Below are positions 1 to 5,500 of a DNA stretch of 20,709 nucleotides, in pieces. The stretch is from the NCBI GenBank assembly GCA_016205905.1, contig JACQSP010000006.1:1-20709 (forward strand), given 5' to 3'. The DNA comes from Candidatus Woesearchaeota archaeon. Its GTDB lineage: Archaea; Nanobdellota; Nanobdellia; Woesearchaeales; DSVV01. A program made the position numbers and the translations under genes. The notes under the pieces are model-generated. The model saw nothing but the letters and a program-made list of their open reading frames with translations. It was not told the origin of the DNA and did no database searches. Each line of letters begins with the position of its first letter. Position 1 is the first letter of the stretch.

Positions 1-1
1 A

Positions 2-91
2 TATTCTGTGGCACATGAAGAGGTTATTGTTGTCAGTATAGTTTTAGAATGGTTTGATCACAAAAATTATGAAAGAAGATTTAATTATTAA
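2..91 (+). CDS. C-terminal fragment of an unrecognised protein
   Basis: An open frame runs from the window edge for 29 codons to a TAA stop at 89-91, ending in the peptide LEWFDHKNYERRFNY. Its stop overlaps by four bases the stop of the convergent minus-strand gene, a typical tail-to-tail arrangement in compact genomes. The peptide is too short to assign to a family. It could be a chance frame, so confidence is modest. Confidence 0.4.
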   Translation, partial: YSVAHEEVIVVSIVLEWFDHKNYERRFNY

Positions 92-402
92 TACCTTCCT
101 AAATCTTTTCTGTCATAATATTTTCTTGCTAATTCAGGATAATATGCCCAACCAATCTTTCCCACTGCATCAATAGATATCCTTCTGTTTTCATAAAGAT
201 AATCAATAACAACACAAAAGGTTTGGTACATCATTTTTTTAGGCAGATGCTCCCACAATGCCCTTTTTTTAAACTCGCCGTCATACTTTTTTATAAATTT
301 CTCCACCATTAGTACAGTATCTAATCTAGGATATCTTAAAACCTGCCTTGTGTGAAGCGCTGTTTTTTTCTTTTTGCTTTTAATGGGTTTAATATTCTTC
401 AT
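88..402 (-). CDS. Small basic protein, predicted winged-helix DNA-binding regulator
   Basis: This 104-residue protein has a lysine-rich N-terminus (KPIKSKKKK) and a body that reads as a winged helix. A helix around MMYQTFCVVIDYLYENRRI (residues 57-75) is followed by ISIDAVGKIGWAYYPE, which looks like a beta wing. I recall similar short proteins in DPANN genomes, but I know no experimentally assigned function. The gene appears leaderless: a TATA box (ATTTATATATAAC on the minus strand, about 425-437) lies about 28 bp before the ATG. A perfect 9+2+9 bp palindrome (403-422) fills the space between TATA and ATG, so the protein may repress its own promoter. The divergent HMG-CoA reductase gene starts 110 bp away. 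DNA binding is inferred from helix pattern and charge only. Confidence 0.6.
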   Translation of the reverse strand: MKNIKPIKSKKKKTALHTRQVLRYPRLDTVLMVEKFIKKYDGEFKKRALWEHLPKKMMYQTFCVVIDYLYENRRISIDAVGKIGWAYYPELARKYYDRKDLGRY

Positions 403-422
403 GTTATATCAACTGATATAAC
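403..422. promoter_or_regulatory. Perfect palindromic operator candidate
   Basis: GTTATATCA and TGATATAAC are perfect inverted 9-mers separated by AC. They lie directly upstream of the ATG at 402 and downstream of the TATA box, so they cover the expected transcription start of the small wHTH gene. A further GTTATAT half-site follows at 425-431, overlapping the TATA box. Location and symmetry suggest autorepression. Confidence 0.55.
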
Positions 423-423
423 A

Positions 424-437
424 AGTTATATATAAAT
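424..437 (-). promoter_or_regulatory. TATA box of the wHTH gene
   Basis: On the minus strand the sequence reads ATTTATATATAAC, an archaeal TATA element about 28 bp upstream of the ATG. This spacing implies a leaderless transcript. The element overlaps the extra GTTATAT half-site of the operator. Confidence 0.55.
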
Positions 438-479
438 TTTTTGATGAAGAACGGAGTTTTTACTATAACCAAACAAAAA

Positions 480-490
480 GATTTATAACT
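480..490 (+). promoter_or_regulatory. TATA box of HMG-CoA reductase gene
   Basis: GATTTATAACT lies about 26 bp before the ATG at 512, preceded by a purine-rich AAAAA stretch in the BRE position. No Shine-Dalgarno sequence precedes the ATG, so the mRNA is probably leaderless. Confidence 0.55.
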
Positions 491-511
491 CTTTTTCTAT
501 TACCTTGATGT

Positions 512-2017
512 ATGAGTGAACAAAATCTTAAAAAAGAAGACATAAAAGAATTAGTGAAAAACAGCAAAATCAAACTTTATGAGTTAGAGGAATATCTCTT
601 CCAGAATATTTTTAATTCTGACAGCGAGTATTTTCTGCAGGCTGTTGAAATCAGCGAAAGGCTTCGCGCAGAGATATTCGAAGAAACATTAGGGATTACA
701 TTAGACACAATAAAAGATGCTAATTATGGTTTATTCGTAAATAATTCACGGTTAAAAGACGGCAACATCCTCAAAGGCACAGAATTAAAACTAGGCACTG
801 TAAAGATACCATTAAGCATAGCCGGTCCTGTGAAAATAAATTGGATAAATAGTATAAATAACAGCACAAATACAGCTAACACAAATGTTGAAACAAAATT
901 TGAACAGAGGGAGTTTCACATTCCAATCGCAACAAATGAAGCAGCTTTAGTTGCTGGCCTTAACAGAGGAATAAAAGCAATAAACTTGGCTGGCGGCGTA
1001 GTCTCTTCTGTCGTATACAACGGAATGACAAGGGCGCCGTTATTGGAAGCGCCTGATATTTTTTCTGCGCAAAAGTTTTCCGAAAATATTAATACTGGAA
1101 AGTATAACCCTCTTTTCGCCAAAATCGTCGAGGAAAACGCAGAATACTCCAAATTTATGGACGTGAAAGCATTTCAGATTCAAAATAAGGTTTGGTTAAG
1201 GTTTAGATATAACACAGGCGAGGCAATGGGTATGAATTCTGCTGTAAAATATACAACATTAATCATGCAGGAATTATTAAATGCAGAAACACATCCAGAA
1301 ACAAAAGATTTCAAGCTTTTGGCATTGAGCGGCAATTTATGTTCTGACAAAAAAGCAGCTATGATAAATATTGTAGAAGGCAGAGGGTATAAAGCAGAAG
1401 CTTCAATAATTATTTCCAATGAAATCTTGGAAAAAGTTTTCAATGTAAGCGCTGAAAGAATAATCAAATTAAATTTCTGGAAAAATCATGTTGGTTCACT
1501 TCTTGCAGGTTCATTAACAGGATGCAATGCAAATGCCGCAAATACCATCGCCGGAATTTTCGCAGCAACCGGGCAGGATCTTGCGCAGATTGTTGAAAGC
1601 TCAACCTGTTACACTTTTGCGGCGCCTGCATCAGCTCCATTCAGTAATACACTTGGAGTTAATAATGCCATTAAATTTAGTATTACATTGCCCTGCCTTG
1701 AAATTGGAACAATAGGAGGAGGCACCCAATTTGGCACTGCAAAAGAAGCGTTTGATATTATATTCGCAAACAACAGAAACAACATCGTGAAAAACAGCGC
1801 AAATAACTGCGCAAACTTAAATGAAATAGAAAAGATTGAAAAAATAGAAGAGAAGAGCGGAAATAATATAAATAATACCTGTACCAACCCACTCACAAGA
1901 ACATTTGCAGAGGTTATAGCTGCAGCTGTATTAGCACAAGAGCTCAATTTGCTTGCAGTATTGGCAAATGAGTATGCATTATGTAATTGTCATATGAAAT
2001 TAGCGAGGGGAGAGTAA
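512..2017 (+). CDS. hmgA: Hydroxymethylglutaryl-CoA reductase (class I, NADPH)
   Basis: It reduces HMG-CoA to mevalonate, the committed step of isoprenoid and archaeal lipid synthesis, in the cytosol. Family motifs are intact: ATNEAALVAGLNRG with catalytic Glu143, GMTRAP at 171-176, the NADPH motif AMGMN at 238-242, the cis-loop SDKKA with Asp279/Lys280, GQD with Asp356, IGGGT at 401-405 and the C-terminal catalytic His494 in CNCHMK. These match the Glu/Lys/Asp/His set of class I enzymes. The usual GDAMGMN reads GEAMGMN here. At 501 residues it is longer than the roughly 400-430 of most archaeal homologues because of two low-complexity Asn-rich insertions, about 113-130 and 420-458. An in-frame TGA at 506-508 excludes an upstream start. 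It heads a run of three mevalonate genes in catalytic-pathway order reversed. Confidence 0.97.
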   Translation: MSEQNLKKEDIKELVKNSKIKLYELEEYLFQNIFNSDSEYFLQAVEISERLRAEIFEETLGITLDTIKDANYGLFVNNSRLKDGNILKGTELKLGTVKIPLSIAGPVKINWINSINNSTNTANTNVETKFEQREFHIPIATNEAALVAGLNRGIKAINLAGGVVSSVVYNGMTRAPLLEAPDIFSAQKFSENINTGKYNPLFAKIVEENAEYSKFMDVKAFQIQNKVWLRFRYNTGEAMGMNSAVKYTTLIMQELLNAETHPETKDFKLLALSGNLCSDKKAAMINIVEGRGYKAEASIIISNEILEKVFNVSAERIIKLNFWKNHVGSLLAGSLTGCNANAANTIAGIFAATGQDLAQIVESSTCYTFAAPASAPFSNTLGVNNAIKFSITLPCLEIGTIGGGTQFGTAKEAFDIIFANNRNNIVKNSANNCANLNEIEKIEKIEEKSGNNINNTCTNPLTRTFAEVIAAAVLAQELNLLAVLANEYALCNCHMKLARGE

Positions 2018-2070
2018 AATATAGGTGCAGGAAGTAATAATTGTATACTAAAAAAAGTAGAATAATTTAA

Positions 2071-2099
2071 AATATTTTAAATTAATTGTGGTGTTAAGA
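2071..2099 (+). promoter_or_regulatory. Weak TATA and GGTG ribosome site before HMG-CoA synthase
   Basis: AATATTTTAAAT (2071-2082) is a TATA-like element about 24 bp before the ATG at 2100. GGTG at 2090-2093 has 6-nt spacing to that ATG. Both favour the ATG at 2100 over the in-frame GTG at 2088. Confidence 0.4.
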
Positions 2100-3242
2100 A
2101 TGCTTCAAAAACTAAACATTGGCATTGTCGGGTTTGGATGTTACATTCCTAAATTCAGAATAAAAATAGAAGATATTGCTGCTGCCAATAACCAAAATGT
2201 TGAATTGCTAAAATCAGCTTTACTTATTTCTGAAAAATCTGTTCCTAATAAAGATGAAGATGCAGTTACAATCGCTGTGGAAGCTGCAAAGACTGCAATT
2301 GCCAGAGCAGAGCTAGTACCAAAAGCATTAGAAAATGATGCAAAGACAGAAGATAATAATTCTAATGAATCAGTTAATAATTTTAACAAAACAAAAATTG
2401 GTGCAATTTACATGGGCAGTGAATCACATCCTTACGCTGTTAAATCAAGTGCATCGATTTTGGGCGAGGCATTGGGCATAGGAAATAATTTTACTGCTGC
2501 TGATTTGGAATTTGCATGCAAGGCAGGAACAGCTGCACTGCAAATTGTTTCTGGAATGGTTGCTTCAGGCATGATAAAATATGGCCTTGCTATTGGTGCT
2601 GATACGTCTCAGGGTGCGCCGGGAGATGCGTTAGAATACAGTGCGTCTGCAGGGGGAGCTGCGTTTATCATTGGGAAATCTGGAAAAGATAATAATGGAA
2701 ATGAAAAAACTGCTGCAAACATTCTTTATACATTATCAAAAACAACAGACACACCTGATTTCTGGAGAAGAAATACGCAAAAATATCCAACACACATGGG
2801 CAGATTTACTGGCGACGAAGCTTATTTCAAGCACGTAATTGAGACAACACAGGCAATGCTCAATGAAACCGGCTTTAAGATTAATGATTTTGATCATGTT
2901 GTATTTCATCAGCCAAACGGAAAATTCCCTTTATCAGCTGCAAAAACATTAGGAGCAACAAAAGAACAGTTAAAATATGGAATTGTCGTGCACGAAATCG
3001 GCAATACTTATTCAGGCAGCTGCCTGTTAGGATTGACAAATGTGTTAGAAAATGCCCTGCCTAATCAAAGAATATTGCTTACATCATACGGCTCAGGCAG
3101 CGGCTCAGATTGTTTTGTTATTGAAACTACTGGCCTTTTGCCAGAAACCCAGAAGATAGGCAAAAAATTATTAAACCACCTAAGTAATAAGGTGTATGTC
3201 AATTATACTCAATACAGGCAAATGGTTGAGATGATACATTAA
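2100..3242 (+). CDS. Hydroxymethylglutaryl-CoA synthase (archaeal type)
   Basis: It condenses acetyl-CoA with acetoacetyl-CoA to give HMG-CoA. The archaeal-type N-terminus NIGIVGFGCYIP is followed by SESHPYAVK with the catalytic Glu (residue 108 from this start), DLEFACKAGTAA with the acyl-accepting Cys140, and HQPNGKFP with His270, so the active site is complete. I chose the ATG at 2100 (380 residues); a GTG at 2088 would add MVLR. Length exceeds the usual roughly 350 because of an Asn/Ser-rich insertion around residues 80-98 (DNNSNESVNNFNK). In archaea this enzyme forms a complex with acetoacetyl-CoA thiolase and a DUF35 protein, both encoded just downstream. The gap to thiolase holds a hairpin-forming heptamer repeat. 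Confidence 0.96.
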   Translation: MLQKLNIGIVGFGCYIPKFRIKIEDIAAANNQNVELLKSALLISEKSVPNKDEDAVTIAVEAAKTAIARAELVPKALENDAKTEDNNSNESVNNFNKTKIGAIYMGSESHPYAVKSSASILGEALGIGNNFTAADLEFACKAGTAALQIVSGMVASGMIKYGLAIGADTSQGAPGDALEYSASAGGAAFIIGKSGKDNNGNEKTAANILYTLSKTTDTPDFWRRNTQKYPTHMGRFTGDEAYFKHVIETTQAMLNETGFKINDFDHVVFHQPNGKFPLSAAKTLGATKEQLKYGIVVHEIGNTYSGSCLLGLTNVLENALPNQRILLTSYGSGSGSDCFVIETTGLLPETQKIGKKLLNHLSNKVYVNYTQYRQMVEMIH

Positions 3243-3243
3243 C

Positions 3244-3249
3244 GGAGGT
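3244..3249 (+). promoter_or_regulatory. Strong Shine-Dalgarno stranded from its gene
   Basis: GGAGGT directly follows the HMG-CoA synthase stop but lies 82 bases before the thiolase ATG. The intervening sequence is the GTCGTNN hairpin. Folding of its 13-bp basal stem would reduce the effective distance to about 16 nt, so the site may still serve thiolase. Confidence 0.5.
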
Positions 3250-3250
3250 A

Positions 3251-3326
3251 TGTCGTAAGTCGTTTGTCGTCAGTCGTAAATAAAAAATTAGCTGTTACGA
3301 CTAACGACCCACGACAAACGACTAAC
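3251..3326. repeat. GTCGTNN heptamer hairpin element, copy 1
   Basis: Left arm units GTCGTAA, GTCGTTT, GTCGTCA, GTCGTAA are mirrored by TTACGAC, TAACGAC, CCACGAC, AAACGAC on the right. A 13-bp perfect stem (3258-3270 with 3311-3323) is followed by an 8-bp stem (3272-3279 with 3295-3302) and a 15-nt loop containing TTAGCTG. It fills the HMG-CoA synthase/thiolase junction. A homologous copy lies at 18469-18554. Confidence 0.85.
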
Positions 3327-3331
3327 ATTTT

Positions 3332-4480
3332 ATGAAAATCGGAATAATCGGCGTCGGAGCCACAAAGTTTGGAGAGTTATGGAGATATGGGATTAAAGAT
3401 TTATTAGCAGAATCCCAACTGCTTGCATTAGAAGACGCTGGTTTAAGCGAGAGAGATATAGATATGATAGTTACTGGCAATATGTGCTCAAGCACTTTTT
3501 CTGGACAGAGCCATCTTGGCAGCATGGCAAGTGAAATTCTAAACATCAATGTTCCTTCTATCCGCGTCGAAGCAGCCTGCGCTTCTGGCAGCGTTGCAAT
3601 AAGACAAGGCATTCATGCAATCAATTCAGGAGAAGCTGATATTGTTATGGTTAACGGCGTGGAAAAAATGACAGATGTGCAGACAAGGCAGGCAACAACA
3701 GGATTGATGGGTGCAGGAGATGAAGAATGGGAAGGCACACAAGGGCTGACATTCTGCGGACTGTATGCAATGATGGCAAGAGCTTATATGCACAAATATA
3801 GTTTAACTAGAGAACAGCTTGCTTTAGTCAGCGTAAAAAATCATAAGCATGCAACACTTAACCCTATTGCTCATTTTCATAATGAAATTACAGTTGATCA
3901 GGTAATTAACAGCTCAATTATCGCAGATCCATTGACATTATTGGACTGTTCGCCAATTACAGACGGAAGCGCTTCAATAATTTTAGCCAGTGAAGAGGTT
4001 GCTAAAAAATGTGAGAAGCCTGTTTGGATAATTGGAAGTGGGCAGGCAAATGATACATTAAGCCTGCATGCACGTAAATCATTGACAGAAATCACAGCAA
4101 CAACACAGGCAGTGCAAAGAGCATTATTACAGGCAAAGATAGGTATTGACAAAGTGGATGTTACAGAAGTTCATGATTGTTTTTCAATTGCAGAAGTCAT
4201 GGCTATTGAAGACCTTGGTTTAATTCCTCGAGGAGAAGCAGGAAAAATTATGGAGGAAGGCCAGACTTATTTTGACGGAAAGATTCCAATCAACAGCTGC
4301 GGCGGATTAAAGGCCTGCGGCCATCCAATCGGCGCAACAGGAATAAAACAGGCATGGGAAATTGTCAAACAGTTAAGGGGAGAAGCGGGAAAACGGCAGG
4401 TAAAAGGGGCGCAGATAGGATTAACGCATAATGTCGGCGGAACAGGAAGCACGGTTGTTGTTCATGTGTTTTCGAGGTAG
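3332..4480 (+). CDS. Acetyl-CoA C-acetyltransferase (archaeal thiolase, SCP2-like)
   Basis: It makes acetoacetyl-CoA from two acetyl-CoA, the first mevalonate step. The nucleophile is Cys83 in EAACASGSVAI; the second block EVHDCFSIAEVMA holds His281; the C-terminal block GGLKACGHPIGATG supplies Cys329 and His331. Length (382) is normal for archaeal thiolases that partner HMG-CoA synthase and a DUF35 scaffold. No Shine-Dalgarno is adjacent to the ATG; the nearest, GGAGGT, is upstream of an inserted hairpin. The partner DUF35 gene, usually next to thiolase, is here separated from it by a broken four-helix-bundle gene bounded by inverted repeats. Confidence 0.95.
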   Translation: MKIGIIGVGATKFGELWRYGIKDLLAESQLLALEDAGLSERDIDMIVTGNMCSSTFSGQSHLGSMASEILNINVPSIRVEAACASGSVAIRQGIHAINSGEADIVMVNGVEKMTDVQTRQATTGLMGAGDEEWEGTQGLTFCGLYAMMARAYMHKYSLTREQLALVSVKNHKHATLNPIAHFHNEITVDQVINSSIIADPLTLLDCSPITDGSASIILASEEVAKKCEKPVWIIGSGQANDTLSLHARKSLTEITATTQAVQRALLQAKIGIDKVDVTEVHDCFSIAEVMAIEDLGLIPRGEAGKIMEEGQTYFDGKIPINSCGGLKACGHPIGATGIKQAWEIVKQLRGEAGKRQVKGAQIGLTHNVGGTGSTVVVHVFSR

Positions 4481-4512
4481 GAAAGCTTGAAGGTAGATTG
4501 TTTGAAAGTTAA
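4481..4512. repeat. Left inverted arm (GYTTGAAA units) of IVP locus
   Basis: The arm starts right after the thiolase TAG and contains GAAAGCTTGAA and GTTTGAAAGTTAA. The right arm at 4974-5010 is its imperfect inverse (TTAACTTTC...CTTTCAAAC). Together they bracket the four-helix-bundle gene. Confidence 0.7.
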
Positions 4513-4526
4513 ATGAATTAATAAAA

Positions 4527-4977
4527 ATGGCTCAAGATTTCAAAAATCTAAATGTATGGAAAGAGTCTCATGATTTAACCATTCAAATATATAATATTTC
4601 AAGAATTTTTCCAAAAGAAGAAAGTTATGGTTTAACGCAACAATTAAGAAGAGCATGTATCAGTATTGAATTGAATATTGCTGAAGGGACATCAGGAACT
4701 CAAAATCAATTTTTAAAGCATTTAATTATTGCGTTAGGTTCAGCAAAGGAAACAGAATGTTGTATAATCTTATCAAAAGACTTAGAATATATACTAAAAG
4801 TGCAAAATAATCGAACATTATTTTGCACTTTTGTATATACAAAAGTGATTAATTTGTATGAAAATTAATCACTTTTAGTATATAAAAGAGGGTGAATGTG
4901 AAGAAGTAATCAATAAAACAAGAAAAGTCCAAGGAATGCTATCAAACTTAATAAAGATAATAAAAAAGACTAATTAA
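4527..4977 (+). pseudogene. Four-helix-bundle protein (23S rRNA IVP family), interrupted
   Basis: The N-terminal 89 residues are classic for the family: FKNLNVWKESHDLTIQIY, YGLTQQLRRACISIELNIAEG, and FLKHLIIALGSAKETE. The frame then enters a palindromic element and stops at 4868. Beyond the element, from 4885, the missing C-terminus continues as KEGECEEVINKTRKVQGMLS to a TAA at 4975-4977. Removing 91 bp (the 85-bp element plus one TATATA copy) joins the halves in frame as LEYI-KEGEC and gives 119 residues, the normal family length. The members are small helical proteins related to the Avd protein of diversity-generating retroelements; their cellular role is not settled. Translation of the unremoved gene would yield a 113-residue hybrid ending in element-encoded residues. 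Confidence 0.85.
4788..4884. mobile_element. Double-hairpin MITE-like element, copy 1, with TATATA duplication
   Basis: TATATA occurs at both ends (4788-4793 and 4879-4884). The core 4794-4878 begins CTAAAAGTG and ends CACTTTTAG. It folds into a 16-bp perfect hairpin (4796-4811 with 4817-4832, loop CGAAC), a GTATATAC palindrome (4833-4840), and a 14-bp perfect hairpin (4841-4854 with 4863-4876). It has no coding capacity and splits the IVP gene, so it arrived after that gene was established. Confidence 0.85.
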
Positions 4978-5010
4978 CTTTCAGACTTTCAAGCATTCAA
5001 ACTTTCAAAC
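4974..5010. repeat. Right inverted arm (GYTTGAAA units) of IVP locus
   Basis: TTAACTTTCAG, ACTTTCAAG, CATTCAA and ACTTTCAAAC read as octamer-like units inverted relative to 4481-4512. The 17-mer CTTTCAGACTTTCAAGC (4978-4994) recurs exactly, inverted, at 8474-8490. The arm overlaps the IVP stop codon and ends right before the AGGTGA ribosome site of the DUF35 gene. Confidence 0.75.
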
Positions 5011-5020
5011 AGGTGAAATA

Positions 5021-5446
5021 ATGTACAGAGAAAGCCCAATAATCAGATGGAGAAGATATCCTGAAAGATACAGGTTAGAAGGAAATAAATGCACACAGTG
5101 CAGCAAGATTTATTTTCCTAAGGCATACTTGTGCGAATGCAGCTCAAAGAAGTTTGAACCTCATCAATTAAAACCAAGAGGAAAAATACTTACTTACACA
5201 GAAATAAAATCTTCTCCAGAAGAATTCTCAGAAATGACTCCTTATTGTGTCGCAATAATTGAGCTGGATGAAGGGCCAAAAATAACCACACAGATAGCAG
5301 ACTGCGATGTTTCAGAGATAAAGATTGGCGATGAAGTGGAAATGATATTTAGAAAATTTCTTGCTTCTGGCGACGAGGGAATTATACATTATGGATTCAA
5401 GTTTAAGAAGGTTGAAGAAAATACTAGTTTAAATTTAAAAAATTAA
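5021..5446 (+). CDS. DUF35 OB-fold zinc-ribbon protein (HMG-CoA synthase/thiolase scaffold)
   Basis: The 141-residue protein has an N-terminal amphipathic region with RWRRYPERYRL, a rubredoxin-like zinc ribbon at about 24-41 (CTQC ... CEC), and an OB-fold with the typical GKILTYTEI strand. In archaea such proteins bridge acetoacetyl-CoA thiolase and HMG-CoA synthase and channel the intermediate, which fits this gene cluster. AGGTGA at 5011-5016 precedes the ATG by four bases. The second cysteine pair is CxC rather than the common CxxC, so metal binding may be altered. It converges with the downstream minus-strand gene across a 54-bp gap. Confidence 0.9.
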   Translation: MYRESPIIRWRRYPERYRLEGNKCTQCSKIYFPKAYLCECSSKKFEPHQLKPRGKILTYTEIKSSPEEFSEMTPYCVAIIELDEGPKITTQIADCDVSEIKIGDEVEMIFRKFLASGDEGIIHYGFKFKKVEENTSLNLKN

Positions 5447-5500
5447 AAGTGAAGCCGAATAAAATATAATGAACTGATTATGTTTCTTAAGAAAAAAGAA

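Noticed and set aside
3251..3326. Iterated short units resembling a CRISPR array
   Set aside because: The units are 7 nt, without spacers of uniform length, arranged as inverted arms, and no cas genes are nearby.
4527..4868. A complete 113-residue four-helix-bundle gene
   Set aside because: Its last 24 residues come from the inserted palindrome; the true C-terminus is found in another frame after it.
4478..5021. An IS200/IS605-type element around the IVP gene
   Set aside because: No HUH transposase or TnpB-like frame is present; the only gene is the four-helix-bundle protein.
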